Origin: Harmothoe impar
Lineage: Eukaryota > Annelida > Polychaeta > Phyllodocida > Polynoidae
DNA: 64,000 bases
Direction: 5' to 3'
Assembly: GCA_947462335.1 (NCBI GenBank)
Contig: OX381708.1
Span: forward strand, 42,287,377 to 42,351,376
The notes beneath the pieces are model-generated. The model saw only the letters and a program-made list of their open reading frames with translations, ran no database searches and was not told the DNA's origin. Each line of letters opens with the position of its first letter. Within the stretch, counting starts at the first letter, position 1. This document shows positions 52,901-61,365 of this stretch, piece by piece. Both the position numbers and the translations under genes were made by a program.

Positions 52901-53379
52901 TTTTTAGGCTCGTCCTTCCCCAGAGGCTTCTTTCCAACACCTGCGTGTTTGAGAGCCTTGGTACTAACCTTGCTATCGGCCGACCGGGACCGATCTCGGG
53001 TAGCACCCTTGCCACCGCGCGTCCTCGGACGTGCAGTGTCGGAGTCGCTGTCGCCTCCCATAGACAGTTTCCTAGTAACTGTCTTCTTGAGGCTCGGCGA
53101 AATACTTAGACTGCACATCCGAGAGAGATGTCCAGTCGACTCGGAGGGGTTCGATTCTACTGCACTGTAGGCGATCCCTCGCAACATTCCGGAGTCCTTG
53201 CTACCGTCGGGTGACGGAGACTTCCGAATCGGTGACACGGCCGGATCCACTCGTAGTTCCGACAGAGTCTGACTGAGCTCATCACCACTGTGGCTCTGAG
53301 CGTCCATGTGCTCCTCGGTGGCGGATGCCACCTCGGAGTGACCGGAGAGTTCGGACTGGCGGAGCTGCTGCTCGGCCAT
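49975..53379 (-). CDS. Third open frame of the LTR element: unknown zinc-finger-like protein
   Basis: About 1134 residues from the ATG at 53379 (good context, A at -3 and G at +4); the frame is open 16 codons further up from a GTG after an in-frame TAA. It holds the position of env, but there is no signal peptide, transmembrane segment or furin-like site. In order (numbering from the upstream GTG): Ser/Thr-rich start; Lys/Pro-rich, histone H1-like tract (about 155-265); Ala/Gly/Pro-rich linker; a helical, probably folded core (about 420-710); zinc-finger-like C718-X4-C723...H745-X4-H750; a second, C759-X10-C770...H785-X4-H790; a basic KRRAPRK patch; a Pro-rich linker; a Glu/Arg/Lys coiled coil (about 1055-1115); and an acidic tail rich in SDEE. 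A nuclear or nucleic-acid-binding role is plausible. I recognise no named family and assign no function. Confidence 0.9.
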   Translation of the reverse strand: MAEQQLRQSELSGHSEVASATEEHMDAQSHSGDELSQTLSELRVDPAVSPIRKSPSPDGSKDSGMLRGIAYSAVESNPSESTGHLSRMCSLSISPSLKKTVTRKLSMGGDSDSDTARPRTRGGKGATRDRSRSADSKVSTKALKHAGVGKKPLGKDEPKKPDPKKSSTQGTKKADPKVATATVTKDSKTVTPKAPTPKVPKEQKKADPKQSAKDLKKKGQTSGSSQAVKTPVPPKSNIPIPSKEKDAGKAVGTSAAPTSAVDVLSFSRGLDNSSAVAATAAAMAGTSGHGGARPKTTTHPSDTRTEEAMDASSAAETVRVVQEVLSGITFQLPAPVGQRKEVPVRVETPPQGAAPVRVETPQQQTEPRLEPSTMDTSDEVGKLDQAAGGGPGGPGVPVIPPVQHEVWDKEDADVPSLLRGAIIAQMSKDEIRSFDLVQMRTFRGLDILSDRFPTWFPAHVTAAMEGFKDQAANARLVAETEGRPELLAALEYDLRTAEEFKVVHSRKEKRRHLTPAMRLARNMEKKTNESILNDTLEDEIVQQSTAATRTADTSKMEKASRRHQYLRETIRLTSLNAGQSPEEVDVVLKGLDKNTIADNELQLLVRNALRANAASGFHFFKPMCINDCIKDKRSSKLPEEVGPDGLSDDEEWIKTDPLGKSVQLYHFELLEKVRTGSTKYHSLLQKAKLAWAMSRWHPFSKCPFKACQDIDETLEKPRTWPTKVRYARHLTRFHVRHLMRYDCLSVGSKGSKGCPNGGLFYTRADTIRHLAKFHGLAMETAAERIQAAHAEVYSHFGTTVDKNDNLEVDFGTNEKGKVRVFYKVNPDRTYLHVPEGELYDEFEEYQQRTSTRKRRAPRKSDGSSEPTDPKKQKTDERQSVMEKADPGYQGPAFTSRKTDWKSGPQGKPPRPSPEDPNSSTGGAFVDEFPNIDLVPGAESQTLTQTGKTKASVKQKPKPTQTPDPPQEAPEGHHVLRLRGPPSFPPADFKSYEAGQEAMNRWQDNFHRLLTGLSQEVAMLSLDTVHHLHRSEVATQKAAATESVQEERENARTERVAAKSERKKQKLAVKNAEEKLDHERRRFRDCFAHEMHEWDGTRAQIELWLQELTLAEAESDSDEEEAAAQSSPKDDSESG

Positions 53380-53965
53380 CCTCACTTCTTGCAAGTGTCT
53401 TACGACGGGAGTTTGACGGGGAAACACTTAGTTCCCCGTCTCCCTCTTTGTCTTAGACGGACCAGGAAAGAGTACTCACAGTTCCTACTCTTTTTATCAC
53501 TCTTCTACTCTTCTAGTTGCCCAAAAACGCCGACTTCTCCGCTGCTGCCGCACGCACGATTGATCCGGGTGAGCCCCAAAATCAATATGGCGTTCCCTCG
53601 CTTTTGTTTTTAAAACAAAGCGCATGCGCAGCGTCTCGCGTGATTGGACGCGATCCTGTTACCCGGTGTGACCCAATTATCGATTAATCAGGTCACGACC
53701 TTTCCCGCCCGCAACTCGGGCTCGGGGGATCACACTGCCACGTAGGCGGCTCGCAAAAGTCAAAAAATATACTTCGAATAAAGAGTTCATCAGGAGTATT
53801 AGTGGATTAATATGGGAAATCGAAGATTACCCCACCGGATTATCCGTCCACCACCCTCGGGGAGCACTCCAATATTCTTTTCTATTCAACTCTGAGCGCC
53901 CCTGTTGGTAGCACACATATAACATATAAAACAACACAGGACACCACACTCGTTGTGTAAACAAG
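53380..53965 (-). promoter_or_regulatory. Promoter-like region between pol and the third gene
   Basis: This 586-base gap has no long frame but contains motifs of housekeeping promoters. Seen on the minus strand going toward the third gene: CCAATCA (53647-53641), TGCGCATGCGC (53630-53620), which is the NRF1 palindrome, and AACGCCATATTG (about 53594-53583), a YY1-like site. A CG-rich leader with GCGGCAGCAGCGGAG follows. A possible splice donor GTGAGTAC lies at 53479-53472. The arrangement CCAAT, NRF1, YY1, then ATG at 53379 suggests independent transcription. This is inference from motifs. Confidence 0.45.
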
Positions 53966-56900
53966 CTAGGTTACCGCCCCTCTGGCCACCAGCCTTGGGC
54001 TTCGCCGAACGGGTTTCCCGTTCACCTCTCGTAACCTGGCCGAAGGACTCTCGTTCTTAACTAAAATTCCAGCCTTGATTTTAGTTTTCCGAGCCCTTCT
54101 TCCTTCGCCTGCCGAGACTTTCTTTTTCACGGTCTTCTGAGGTTTCTTTCGTACCACTCTCTTAGGGGTATCCTCTGACACCCCTTCTAAAGGTACAAAT
54201 TTAGCCTCCGAAGTTCCCTTTTCCACCTCCGTTTCCGGGGTGAGCTCCCTTCCAGCCCAAGCACGCAACCGAGCCACATGGCTCGTCCGGATGCGCCCTG
54301 CTTCGGACTGAATCAACACAGTCGTCTGACTGATACATTTAACCACTGTGTGTGGTCCATCCCAGTTATTCGCCAGCTTGACGTTGCAGAGCGGTTCGTG
54401 TAGGCGGATTACTCTATCCCCCACCACGAAACGTCGCAACTTCAATCCGGTGTCATAACCTACCTTCTGCCAATTCGCAGCTTTGAGCAAATGAGCCCTA
54501 ACTGTTTCGTAGGCAAATTTGAATCTCTCTCGTAGAGATTCTACAAATAGCACCGTACATGGTGCTTCTGGACTGATCCCTACCACCCCGAATACTAAAT
54601 CCGCCGGCATGATCAAGTCCTCTCCGAACACCAAGAGGTTTGGTGTGCAATTAGTCGAAGTGTGGACCGTATTGTTATACGCATGTACCACAAATTCGCA
54701 CTGATCATCCCAATCATCCATATGGGAGTTCACTAATGGCTTCAAAACCTGGATCAATGTCCGATTGAACCGCTCCACCTGCCCGTCGGACTGTGGTCGG
54801 TACGGATTGGTCCGAGTTTTGCATATAGCCAACTGATGACACATAGCTGCCCAAAGTTTGGACTCAAATTCTCTCCCTTGATCGCTATGTAACATCAAGG
54901 GAGCCCCCAGATGGAGGATCCACCCCTTCACCAGTGCTTCCGCACAAGTTGCAGCAGTGTGATCCTCTAGTGGGTACACTCGGGTGTATTTGGTATAGTA
55001 GTCCGAAACTACCATCATACACGTATTACCCTTCGGAGTGGGTTTCACTCCGCTGATAATATCCACGGCTATTCGAGCAAATCTCACCCCGAATAGCTCC
55101 TGCTGCAGTGGCAATTTCCCTAGTCCAGGACCAGGCTTGCCTAAACAACATGCCGGACATGTCTCTATCCACCTCAAAAGGTCGCCAGACATTCCGGGCC
55201 AGTAATATCTCCGACTCAGCCGTTCCAAAGAGCGTTTCTTTCCGAAATGCCCACTAGTGGAATGGCCGTGGCAGTAGTACAGGATGTCTTTCCTCATGGC
55301 AGCAGGGATTACCATTTGTAATACCCTCCGCTTTCCGGGACAAGTCTTCCACCTGCACAACAACGAGTCTCGCACCTCCAATTCATGGAACTGTGCCAAG
55401 AAACGTCGCATTTCACGGTTTTCCAGCGATATTTCGGGTCTCACTGGACAGACCCCAGTAGGGACAAGCTCCCTCAGTCGTGCTATGGTAGGATCGGCCA
55501 TCTGGTACGTCCTTATAGTGTCGGTGGACCAATCCAACAGGTTTTGCAACAACCCATCATAAGGCAAACGCACACTCGCTACCACAGCATTGTGAGCACC
55601 ACAATCCCCACATTCCGGACGCACACAACGGCGTACCGGACGTCTACTTAGGCAGTCAGCATTAATATGCTTCGTGCCCGCTCGGTGCTGGATATGAGAG
55701 TTCTCCAGTCCGAACTCGCTGAGGTGATTCAACCATCGACCAATCATTCCCTCCGCATCCTTAAAATTAAGGAGCCACCTGAGGGCCGAATGATCGGTAC
55801 GAAGTGTGAAATTCCCTCCATATAAGAAGTGCCGAAACTTCTTCGTGTATACCACCACCGCGAGCAACTCTCGCTTGGTAGTACAGTAATTTCTCTGTGC
55901 CTTGTTCATACTGTTACTAGCGAACGCCAACGGGACCTCTACTCCGTCCTGGATTTGGGACAATGCGGCCCCGATGCTCTCATTGCTCGCATCAGTGTCA
56001 AGGATGAAATGCCCCTTCTCCGTAGGGTATCTCAGCACCGGGGTGGTCCGGAATAACGCCTTAATCTCCTTGAAGGCTGCATTCTGTTCCATCCCCCATG
56101 GGAAGGGTTCTTTTTTCCTCCCCGGAGTCCAATGGCTCAACCGCTGAAGCGGCTGAGACACCCTCGAGAACCCGGGGATGAAGTCCCTGTAATAGGAACA
56201 GAACCCTAAAAAGGATCTGATATCCTTTGGTCCTTTTGGAACTTCCCAAGTCTCCACAGTCTCCAGTTTAGCCGGATCAGCCTGCACACCCTCGGTGGAG
56301 ATGATCCGGCCCAAATAGACCATGGACTTCCGAAAAAGTTCACACTTCTTTGGCTTTAATGTCAAGCCATTGGACCGAATTCGTTCCAACACCTCTCCGA
56401 GGTTCAACGCACACTCCTCAAACGTCTTGCCGAAGACAATGACATCATCCAAGTATACCAAGCACTTGCGCCACAATAGATCACTCAACAGAGTTTCCAT
56501 CATAGCCTCAAATGTGGCCGGGGCGTTGCATAACCCGAAAGGCATCAGTTCAAACTGATACAGCCCAATGTGACTCGTAAAAGCCGTCTTCTCTTTATCC
56601 TCCTCCTTCATCCCGATCTGCCAATACCCGGACTGCAGATCAAGGGTGCAGAACCATTGGTTCCCACCCAGCGAGTCCAGAGTCTCATCAATTCGGGGGA
56701 GAGGATATGCATTTTTCTTGGTTACTCCATTCAGGCGTCTATAATCGATACAAAATCGGATAGACCCATCCTTTTTAGTAACCATCTGAACCGGACTGGA
56801 CCAGGGACTAGTGCTAGGCACTATCACCTTCTGTTCCAGCATGGTTTTCACTTGTTCTTCAACAACAGCTTTCTTACCCAACGGCAAACGTCGGTAAGGC

Positions 56901-58207
56901 ATTTTGAAAGGCTGTGCATCTCCAGTATTGATAGAATGCAACACTTTGTCGGTTCGGCCTAACGGCTCCCCCTCCACCTGCCATGCATCCTGATACTTCA
57001 CTACCAGCCTCCTTAGAGAGTCGAGATCCATCCGATCCGTCAGATCCGTTTCGGATATCATTTTCTCGAGTCCCTCACTCAAAGGGGTCGGAGAAGGGTC
57101 ACCCTTCATGCTCACCTGTCCAGCGGACACTACGGCCTCACTGGTGAACACCTTCCCCAACACTGTATCTTTCCTAAGATACTGCGGTTCCAACCCGGGG
57201 TTAGAAACCGGCACCACGGTCCAAGCACCATCCCCCACGAGGGTATCCATGCCTGTCAAACCGATGCTTCCCAACATGGCCACATCCGGTTCCACAACTG
57301 CTTCTTCCTCTCTCCTAAGCCCCTTGCTTCGGACCAGCACGTCACACGTCTGTCCGGGAGGAATCTTAACAGTTTGGACCACCGTTGCCACTGTCGATAC
57401 TTGTCGGAGCACACATTGCTCCACCGCACGGTACGGGTGCTCTATTCGGAGTACCCCTGTACCAGGATTCAGGACCGCGTCATACAACGCCGAAAAATCC
57501 AACCCCAGTATACCGTCGTCTGCAATATCCGCAATGGTGGGAGAAGCCACATACTCCTTCCCTCCAATTCGGACAGGTATGAACGCGCGCCCATACGTCT
57601 GCATACTCGACCCATCGGCCGAACAGGCGTTTACCCTCGTTTTGAAGTTATCACGACTGTCCGGCATAAGAGCATAGAATTTGGAGGAGATAAAGGAGTG
57701 GCTAGCTCCCGTATCTACTAAAAATTCGCCCGCCCTACCGGCCACAGTAACAGACACATACCACCGCCTCCCCCCCAGCGGAGACGGGTTTACAGTGAAG
57801 CGTTTGAAATCCTTCGGAGCAGCCAGATCAAGGCCATGTTTCTTCAAATGGTCGAAACATGGATGATCCGGGGAAAGCTGGGTACTCCCTACCCACACGG
57901 TGTCTGTGACAGCCGCAACTTCCTCGTTCCTATCCGTAATGGGCCTCCCTGCCTCATTGCCGGGCAACTGATGGACTGGAATGTTAATCAGGCCGGCATC
58001 CGAGCTCCTAAAGCTCGAAGCCACCCCTGATTCCCTTCCTGTCTTCTGAATTTCACTAGGCTCTACCTCTCTGGTATGTTGGCGTACTTCATCTGCAGGG
58101 GTTGTCCGCTCGCCTTTTCGGACTACCCCCTCTAGTTTCCCTCCTTTCCGGGAACTTTCGGACTCGGAGCCGTACACTCCGCAGCAAAGTGACCGATCTC
58201 TAAGCAC
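53966..58207 (-). CDS. pol: Pol polyprotein: protease, RT, RNase H, integrase
   Basis: 1413-codon open frame in the -1 frame relative to gag. It begins with GTG and lacks a good ATG, so it is expected as a Gag-Pol fusion entered at 58135-58141. Numbering from 58207: retropepsin-like protease with LVDTGAS (Asp165); reverse transcriptase with FCIDYRRLN, LDLQSGYW (Asp523) and YLDD (585-588); RNase H with DTDAS (Asp739), REL (Glu780) and TDH (Asp805); integrase zinc-binding H-H-C-C ending CPAC (1017-1020); catalytic Asp1049, Asp1109 and Glu1145 with the 35-residue spacing of DD35E; and a GPY/F-like WDGPHTVV (about 1282-1289). A basic, Lys-rich tail follows, with no clear chromodomain. All catalytic residues are present and no stop interrupts it. 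RNase H before integrase fits Ty3/gypsy rather than copia; the clade is not resolved. Confidence 0.95.
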   Translation of the reverse strand: MLRDRSLCCGVYGSESESSRKGGKLEGVVRKGERTTPADEVRQHTREVEPSEIQKTGRESGVASSFRSSDAGLINIPVHQLPGNEAGRPITDRNEEVAAVTDTVWVGSTQLSPDHPCFDHLKKHGLDLAAPKDFKRFTVNPSPLGGRRWYVSVTVAGRAGEFLVDTGASHSFISSKFYALMPDSRDNFKTRVNACSADGSSMQTYGRAFIPVRIGGKEYVASPTIADIADDGILGLDFSALYDAVLNPGTGVLRIEHPYRAVEQCVLRQVSTVATVVQTVKIPPGQTCDVLVRSKGLRREEEAVVEPDVAMLGSIGLTGMDTLVGDGAWTVVPVSNPGLEPQYLRKDTVLGKVFTSEAVVSAGQVSMKGDPSPTPLSEGLEKMISETDLTDRMDLDSLRRLVVKYQDAWQVEGEPLGRTDKVLHSINTGDAQPFKMPYRRLPLGKKAVVEEQVKTMLEQKVIVPSTSPWSSPVQMVTKKDGSIRFCIDYRRLNGVTKKNAYPLPRIDETLDSLGGNQWFCTLDLQSGYWQIGMKEEDKEKTAFTSHIGLYQFELMPFGLCNAPATFEAMMETLLSDLLWRKCLVYLDDVIVFGKTFEECALNLGEVLERIRSNGLTLKPKKCELFRKSMVYLGRIISTEGVQADPAKLETVETWEVPKGPKDIRSFLGFCSYYRDFIPGFSRVSQPLQRLSHWTPGRKKEPFPWGMEQNAAFKEIKALFRTTPVLRYPTEKGHFILDTDASNESIGAALSQIQDGVEVPLAFASNSMNKAQRNYCTTKRELLAVVVYTKKFRHFLYGGNFTLRTDHSALRWLLNFKDAEGMIGRWLNHLSEFGLENSHIQHRAGTKHINADCLSRRPVRRCVRPECGDCGAHNAVVASVRLPYDGLLQNLLDWSTDTIRTYQMADPTIARLRELVPTGVCPVRPEISLENREMRRFLAQFHELEVRDSLLCRWKTCPGKRRVLQMVIPAAMRKDILYYCHGHSTSGHFGKKRSLERLSRRYYWPGMSGDLLRWIETCPACCLGKPGPGLGKLPLQQELFGVRFARIAVDIISGVKPTPKGNTCMMVVSDYYTKYTRVYPLEDHTAATCAEALVKGWILHLGAPLMLHSDQGREFESKLWAAMCHQLAICKTRTNPYRPQSDGQVERFNRTLIQVLKPLVNSHMDDWDDQCEFVVHAYNNTVHTSTNCTPNLLVFGEDLIMPADLVFGVVGISPEAPCTVLFVESLRERFKFAYETVRAHLLKAANWQKVGYDTGLKLRRFVVGDRVIRLHEPLCNVKLANNWDGPHTVVKCISQTTVLIQSEAGRIRTSHVARLRAWAGRELTPETEVEKGTSEAKFVPLEGVSEDTPKRVVRKKPQKTVKKKVSAGEGRRARKTKIKAGILVKNESPSARLREVNGKPVRRSPRLVARGAVT
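58098..58141 (-). promoter_or_regulatory. -1 ribosomal frameshift signal between gag and pol
   Basis: The heptamer GGGAAAC (58141-58135) is in the correct gag phase (G GGA AAC) and sits directly before the gag TAG (58134-58132). After a 5-base spacer, GGGGTAGTCCG (58129-58119) can pair with CGGACAACCCC (58108-58098) around a 10-base loop, giving ten base pairs with a single A-A mismatch. Pol lies in the -1 frame and overlaps this point. GGGAAAC is a known functional slippery sequence in some retroviruses. Heptamer, spacing and hairpin together make programmed frameshifting very likely. Confidence 0.85.
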
Positions 58208-60717
58208 CTATAGCACTTAGCGGTCCTCCGATTGATCTTCCTTCTGTTAGGCTGAGTAGCCCCCTGAATGGAAGTCGTCATCTTCTCAAACAGCGATGTG
58301 AAAAACGCTGCGTCCATCATCGGAACCTTCGGATCCGATGACTCCCTTTTTGGAGGGGGGTTCCCACCCCCTTCCGGCTTCTTATTCTTCCACGGCGGTT
58401 TAGAGGAATTCCCATTCCTCTTGAACTGAGCCGCTGCAGCTATAGCCCCCTCCTCATCACTGCCCGAACCATCAGACTGTTCCGGAGAACATTCTATAAT
58501 GGCCGAGGCCCGGGTAGGCATCCGGTCCCCTAACAGTGACTTTTTGAGAGCATGTATGTCGATGGCCTTAAAAAGGTCATCTAGTGACGTATCTGCTCTC
58601 CACGTGTCATACACCGTTTGTTGTATGTCAGGATCTCTCAGTCCGGCAACGAACTGAGAGAACAATTCCTTAGAAAATAAGGCATCGTGGATTCCTGAAG
58701 CAGGGTGTACCTTCTTCAGGAGTCTCATCAATGCAAGTCCGAAGACCCTCGGAGCTTCGTTCTTGCCTTGCACGCGCTTCTTAAAAGCGACCATCGGATC
58801 AATCCGAGCGGAATCTCCGTACAGGATGGTTCCGATTTCTACGAGCTGTTTGAAAGTACCGCGAGGTCCGCAATCCTCCTTCCCCTGCTCAACGGCCATG
58901 AGACCATCTCCCATGCGTAATCCCTTACACACGTACGGGATTGCATCCTGTTGGTCCCACCCACTGAGGTTTATATCCTCAACGGTGGCTCCCAACCAAT
59001 CTTCCCACGAATTCTTCTGCCAGTAGGGAAATGGCTCGCTGGCTATGCGTCTAGCAGCGTTGGACGAACCTCTAATTTTAGAGGTTATCGCCAGACATTT
59101 AGAAATGGATGCTGTCGCGTCCTTTTCCGCACCGACATTGTGCAATCCGATCCCCGCTATGGCGGGATTCGTATCGTACAATTCTTGCAATTCTGTACTC
59201 AGCATTGTTCGTCTCGGAGCCTTCTTCGGGCTCTTCGTACCAGGAGTCGCCCCTGGAGTAGCGCCCATAGCTGGTATGCTACTCTGTCTGTCCAGAAAAG
59301 CCTGGTAGGTCCCATACGACACTAAGTCCGTAGTGGGGTCCACGCCTTGTCCGAACCACCAGTTCTTCTCCTGATCAGTCATGTACTGACACTGCTGGGC
59401 CAGAGCAAGCGCTCGTTGATGCTCTGCCTTCTCCTTTGCCAATTCTTTGACCTGCTTCTCAACCTCCTCCTCTTGCTGAGCTTTCTCCAATTTAGCTTTA
59501 GCAGCTTCTCCGGCGGCTCGGAGCCCTTCCTTTCGAGCCCTCAGAACCGCCGCTTCCTGCTCCGCTAACTCCTCTGCGAGGGCCGCGTTCTCCTTCATTC
59601 GTTTCTGCTGCTGCTCCAAGGCAGCCTGCTGTTTGCGATACACGTCTCGCCTTTCTATTTCCAAGTTTTTCTGTTCCTGGAACAATATGGTTGCTTGGCA
59701 CTCTCGCCATTGCAACAAACTTGAAGGAGTCAGATCGGTTTTCGCCGCCTTATCCTGCTCGGCCGCTTTCTTCAAGCGTTCCGCGTCGAGTTCTTGCTCG
59801 TCCACTTTCAACTGTGATCGTGGACTCAGAACCAACTCGGACAATCGTCTTCCCCTACCGACTGAGGCTAGACCGGTCGGGGCTGCGAATACCTGTTTTG
59901 GTATCGGACGGATACCACCGATCCCCACCCTCGGTGAGTAATCACTCGCCCTGCCTCTGCCCCTGGATCGTCCCACTCCGAGGGGTCGTCCGAAGGGTCG
60001 TCCTGGTGTTGAGGTTGACAAGGCAGGTTCCATGGTTACCCCACGTCCCATAGGCTGATTGGGAGTGTCGGTAAAACTCATGTAATGGAGGCCTTCCGGA
60101 CTACCATTGTTCGCAGATGCGAAAGAGGTACTGTTGTCCTTTATACTCTCTCGTGTTTCTGATAAAAACTGCTGTAAAGCAGTTCTTTTCGCTTTCAGAA
60201 TGTCACACTCTGTCAATAGACTTCGGCGGACCTCCTGTAAGTCCTCTGTGTCCCGAACAATGGCTGATCGGGCCCCTTCTGCCTCATGCATTACAGCATC
60301 TCGGGCTTTGCAAATATGGTTCAGCTCCGTGTTTGCCTGGACAAACTCGGACTGGATCACTCGTAGGTCCGCCTCTTTCTGATCGTATTCCGACCGGACT
60401 CTGCTGAGAGATTGTACCAATTTCTCATTCTCCTCCAACAAGGTAGACAGCCTTGCGTCCTTTTCCTTGATTTTGGAAGCTCGGTGTGTGACTGCACCCT
60501 CCAATGCAATCAGACTGCTTTTCCATTCATTGGATTGCTTCTGAATGGTTAACAATTCCATTTGAGCCATCTGTACACGTTCCTGTACTCGGGCCTCTCT
60601 CATGTCGTCAAAACGACGCTCCTGCAAGAGGGTATACCTCCTCGGAGTCGGCGCGGCTGAGCTTGACCCACCCACATTGAACAAGGACAAGTTCACTTCT
60701 TCTAATGAGCGGCTCAT
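58132..60717 (-). CDS. gag: Gag polyprotein of the LTR element
   Basis: Structural protein that packages the element RNA. The first in-frame ATG is at 60717; the frame is open about 57 codons further up but has no earlier ATG. The product is about 861 residues, much longer than the 300-500 usual for gypsy elements. In order: a Ser/Pro-rich start; a long coiled coil (roughly residues 30-210 from this ATG); a Gly/Arg-rich linker; a second Glu/Lys/Ala coiled coil (about 310-440); a capsid-like helical region containing WEDWLGATVEDI and FSQFVAGLRD; a Lys/Pro linker; and one zinc knuckle CYRCLEIGHFAAEC (C-X2-C-X4-H-X4-C). It ends at TAG just after a GGGAAAC slippery site. Matrix, capsid and nucleocapsid cleavage sites cannot be placed. 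Confidence 0.9.
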   Translation of the reverse strand: MSRSLEEVNLSLFNVGGSSSAAPTPRRYTLLQERRFDDMREARVQERVQMAQMELLTIQKQSNEWKSSLIALEGAVTHRASKIKEKDARLSTLLEENEKLVQSLSRVRSEYDQKEADLRVIQSEFVQANTELNHICKARDAVMHEAEGARSAIVRDTEDLQEVRRSLLTECDILKAKRTALQQFLSETRESIKDNSTSFASANNGSPEGLHYMSFTDTPNQPMGRGVTMEPALSTSTPGRPFGRPLGVGRSRGRGRASDYSPRVGIGGIRPIPKQVFAAPTGLASVGRGRRLSELVLSPRSQLKVDEQELDAERLKKAAEQDKAAKTDLTPSSLLQWRECQATILFQEQKNLEIERRDVYRKQQAALEQQQKRMKENAALAEELAEQEAAVLRARKEGLRAAGEAAKAKLEKAQQEEEVEKQVKELAKEKAEHQRALALAQQCQYMTDQEKNWWFGQGVDPTTDLVSYGTYQAFLDRQSSIPAMGATPGATPGTKSPKKAPRRTMLSTELQELYDTNPAIAGIGLHNVGAEKDATASISKCLAITSKIRGSSNAARRIASEPFPYWQKNSWEDWLGATVEDINLSGWDQQDAIPYVCKGLRMGDGLMAVEQGKEDCGPRGTFKQLVEIGTILYGDSARIDPMVAFKKRVQGKNEAPRVFGLALMRLLKKVHPASGIHDALFSKELFSQFVAGLRDPDIQQTVYDTWRADTSLDDLFKAIDIHALKKSLLGDRMPTRASAIIECSPEQSDGSGSDEEGAIAAAAQFKRNGNSSKPPWKNKKPEGGGNPPPKRESSDPKVPMMDAAFFTSLFEKMTTSIQGATQPNRRKINRRTAKCYRCLEIGHFAAECTAPSPKVPGKEGN

Positions 60718-60926
60718 TATGGTAGGACCCCTGGGTCCTCGTGCTGCGTCTGTTCCGGATGGAACATTCGCCCTGCTGTGGGTATCTGCCTCATAACTGG
60801 CATCTAACCCTTCCGGTGACAAGGCTGCTGCCTCATCCGGGGACCTCGCTGCTCCGTCCAGAGCCCGAGGTCTGTGCTACTGCACAGGCTAACCTGCGTT
60901 TCACTCAGAACTGGTCACGGCACCAG
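60718..60926 (-). other. Leader between 5' LTR and gag ATG
   Basis: Short leader of about 209 bases holding the primer site and a GC-rich segment. The gag frame is open through its downstream part but without an ATG. A packaging signal would be expected here; none can be identified by eye. Confidence 0.6.
60914..60925 (-). promoter_or_regulatory. Primer binding site for tRNA-His
   Basis: TGGTGCCGTGAC on the minus strand, one base after the 5' LTR. It is complementary to the 12-nt 3' end of animal tRNA-His (GTCACGGCACCA). The match stops after 12 bases. Confidence 0.8.
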
Positions 60927-61365
60927 TGTAATAAACGATCTTTCGTATCTTTATGATATTGGTAGAGTATCAATTAAAGAACAAAGTCGACACAGTTCGG
61001 ATCAAGTGTTACAGGTTGCAATATCAGGTTTATTCAGGTAAACCTAAACAAGCAGTCACTAAGTGTGCGAACTCCCTATAGAGTTCGGAACGGGTCAGTA
61101 GGCTAAGCAGCCGATATGATCACGGGGTCTCTTCACCAGCGTGGCTCAGAGTAACCGACGAGTACCGTCAGATGCCGGGTATATATAGGCAGCCAGCCTG
61201 CGCGCGCACACGCAGACCGGAAGCCTATAGCGACCTCTGTCCATACCCCAAGCCCGGAGTAGGTGTCGCCACCTACCGTCGGACTGAAGGGTTCGGACTG
61301 AGCTCGCAACACAGCATCCAACAGCACTCGTCATATAATAACCCCGTATAACCCTAGCCCCTACA
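60927..61365 (-). repeat. 5' LTR
   Basis: 439 bp, beginning TGTAGGGGCTAGGG and ending TTATTACA when read on the minus strand. It matches the LTR at 48654-49092 base for base as far as I can read. A TATATATA box lies at 61180-61187, and AATAAA (minus) at 61029-61034, giving the usual U3-R-U5 order. A 64-codon frame within it is judged spurious. Confidence 0.95.
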
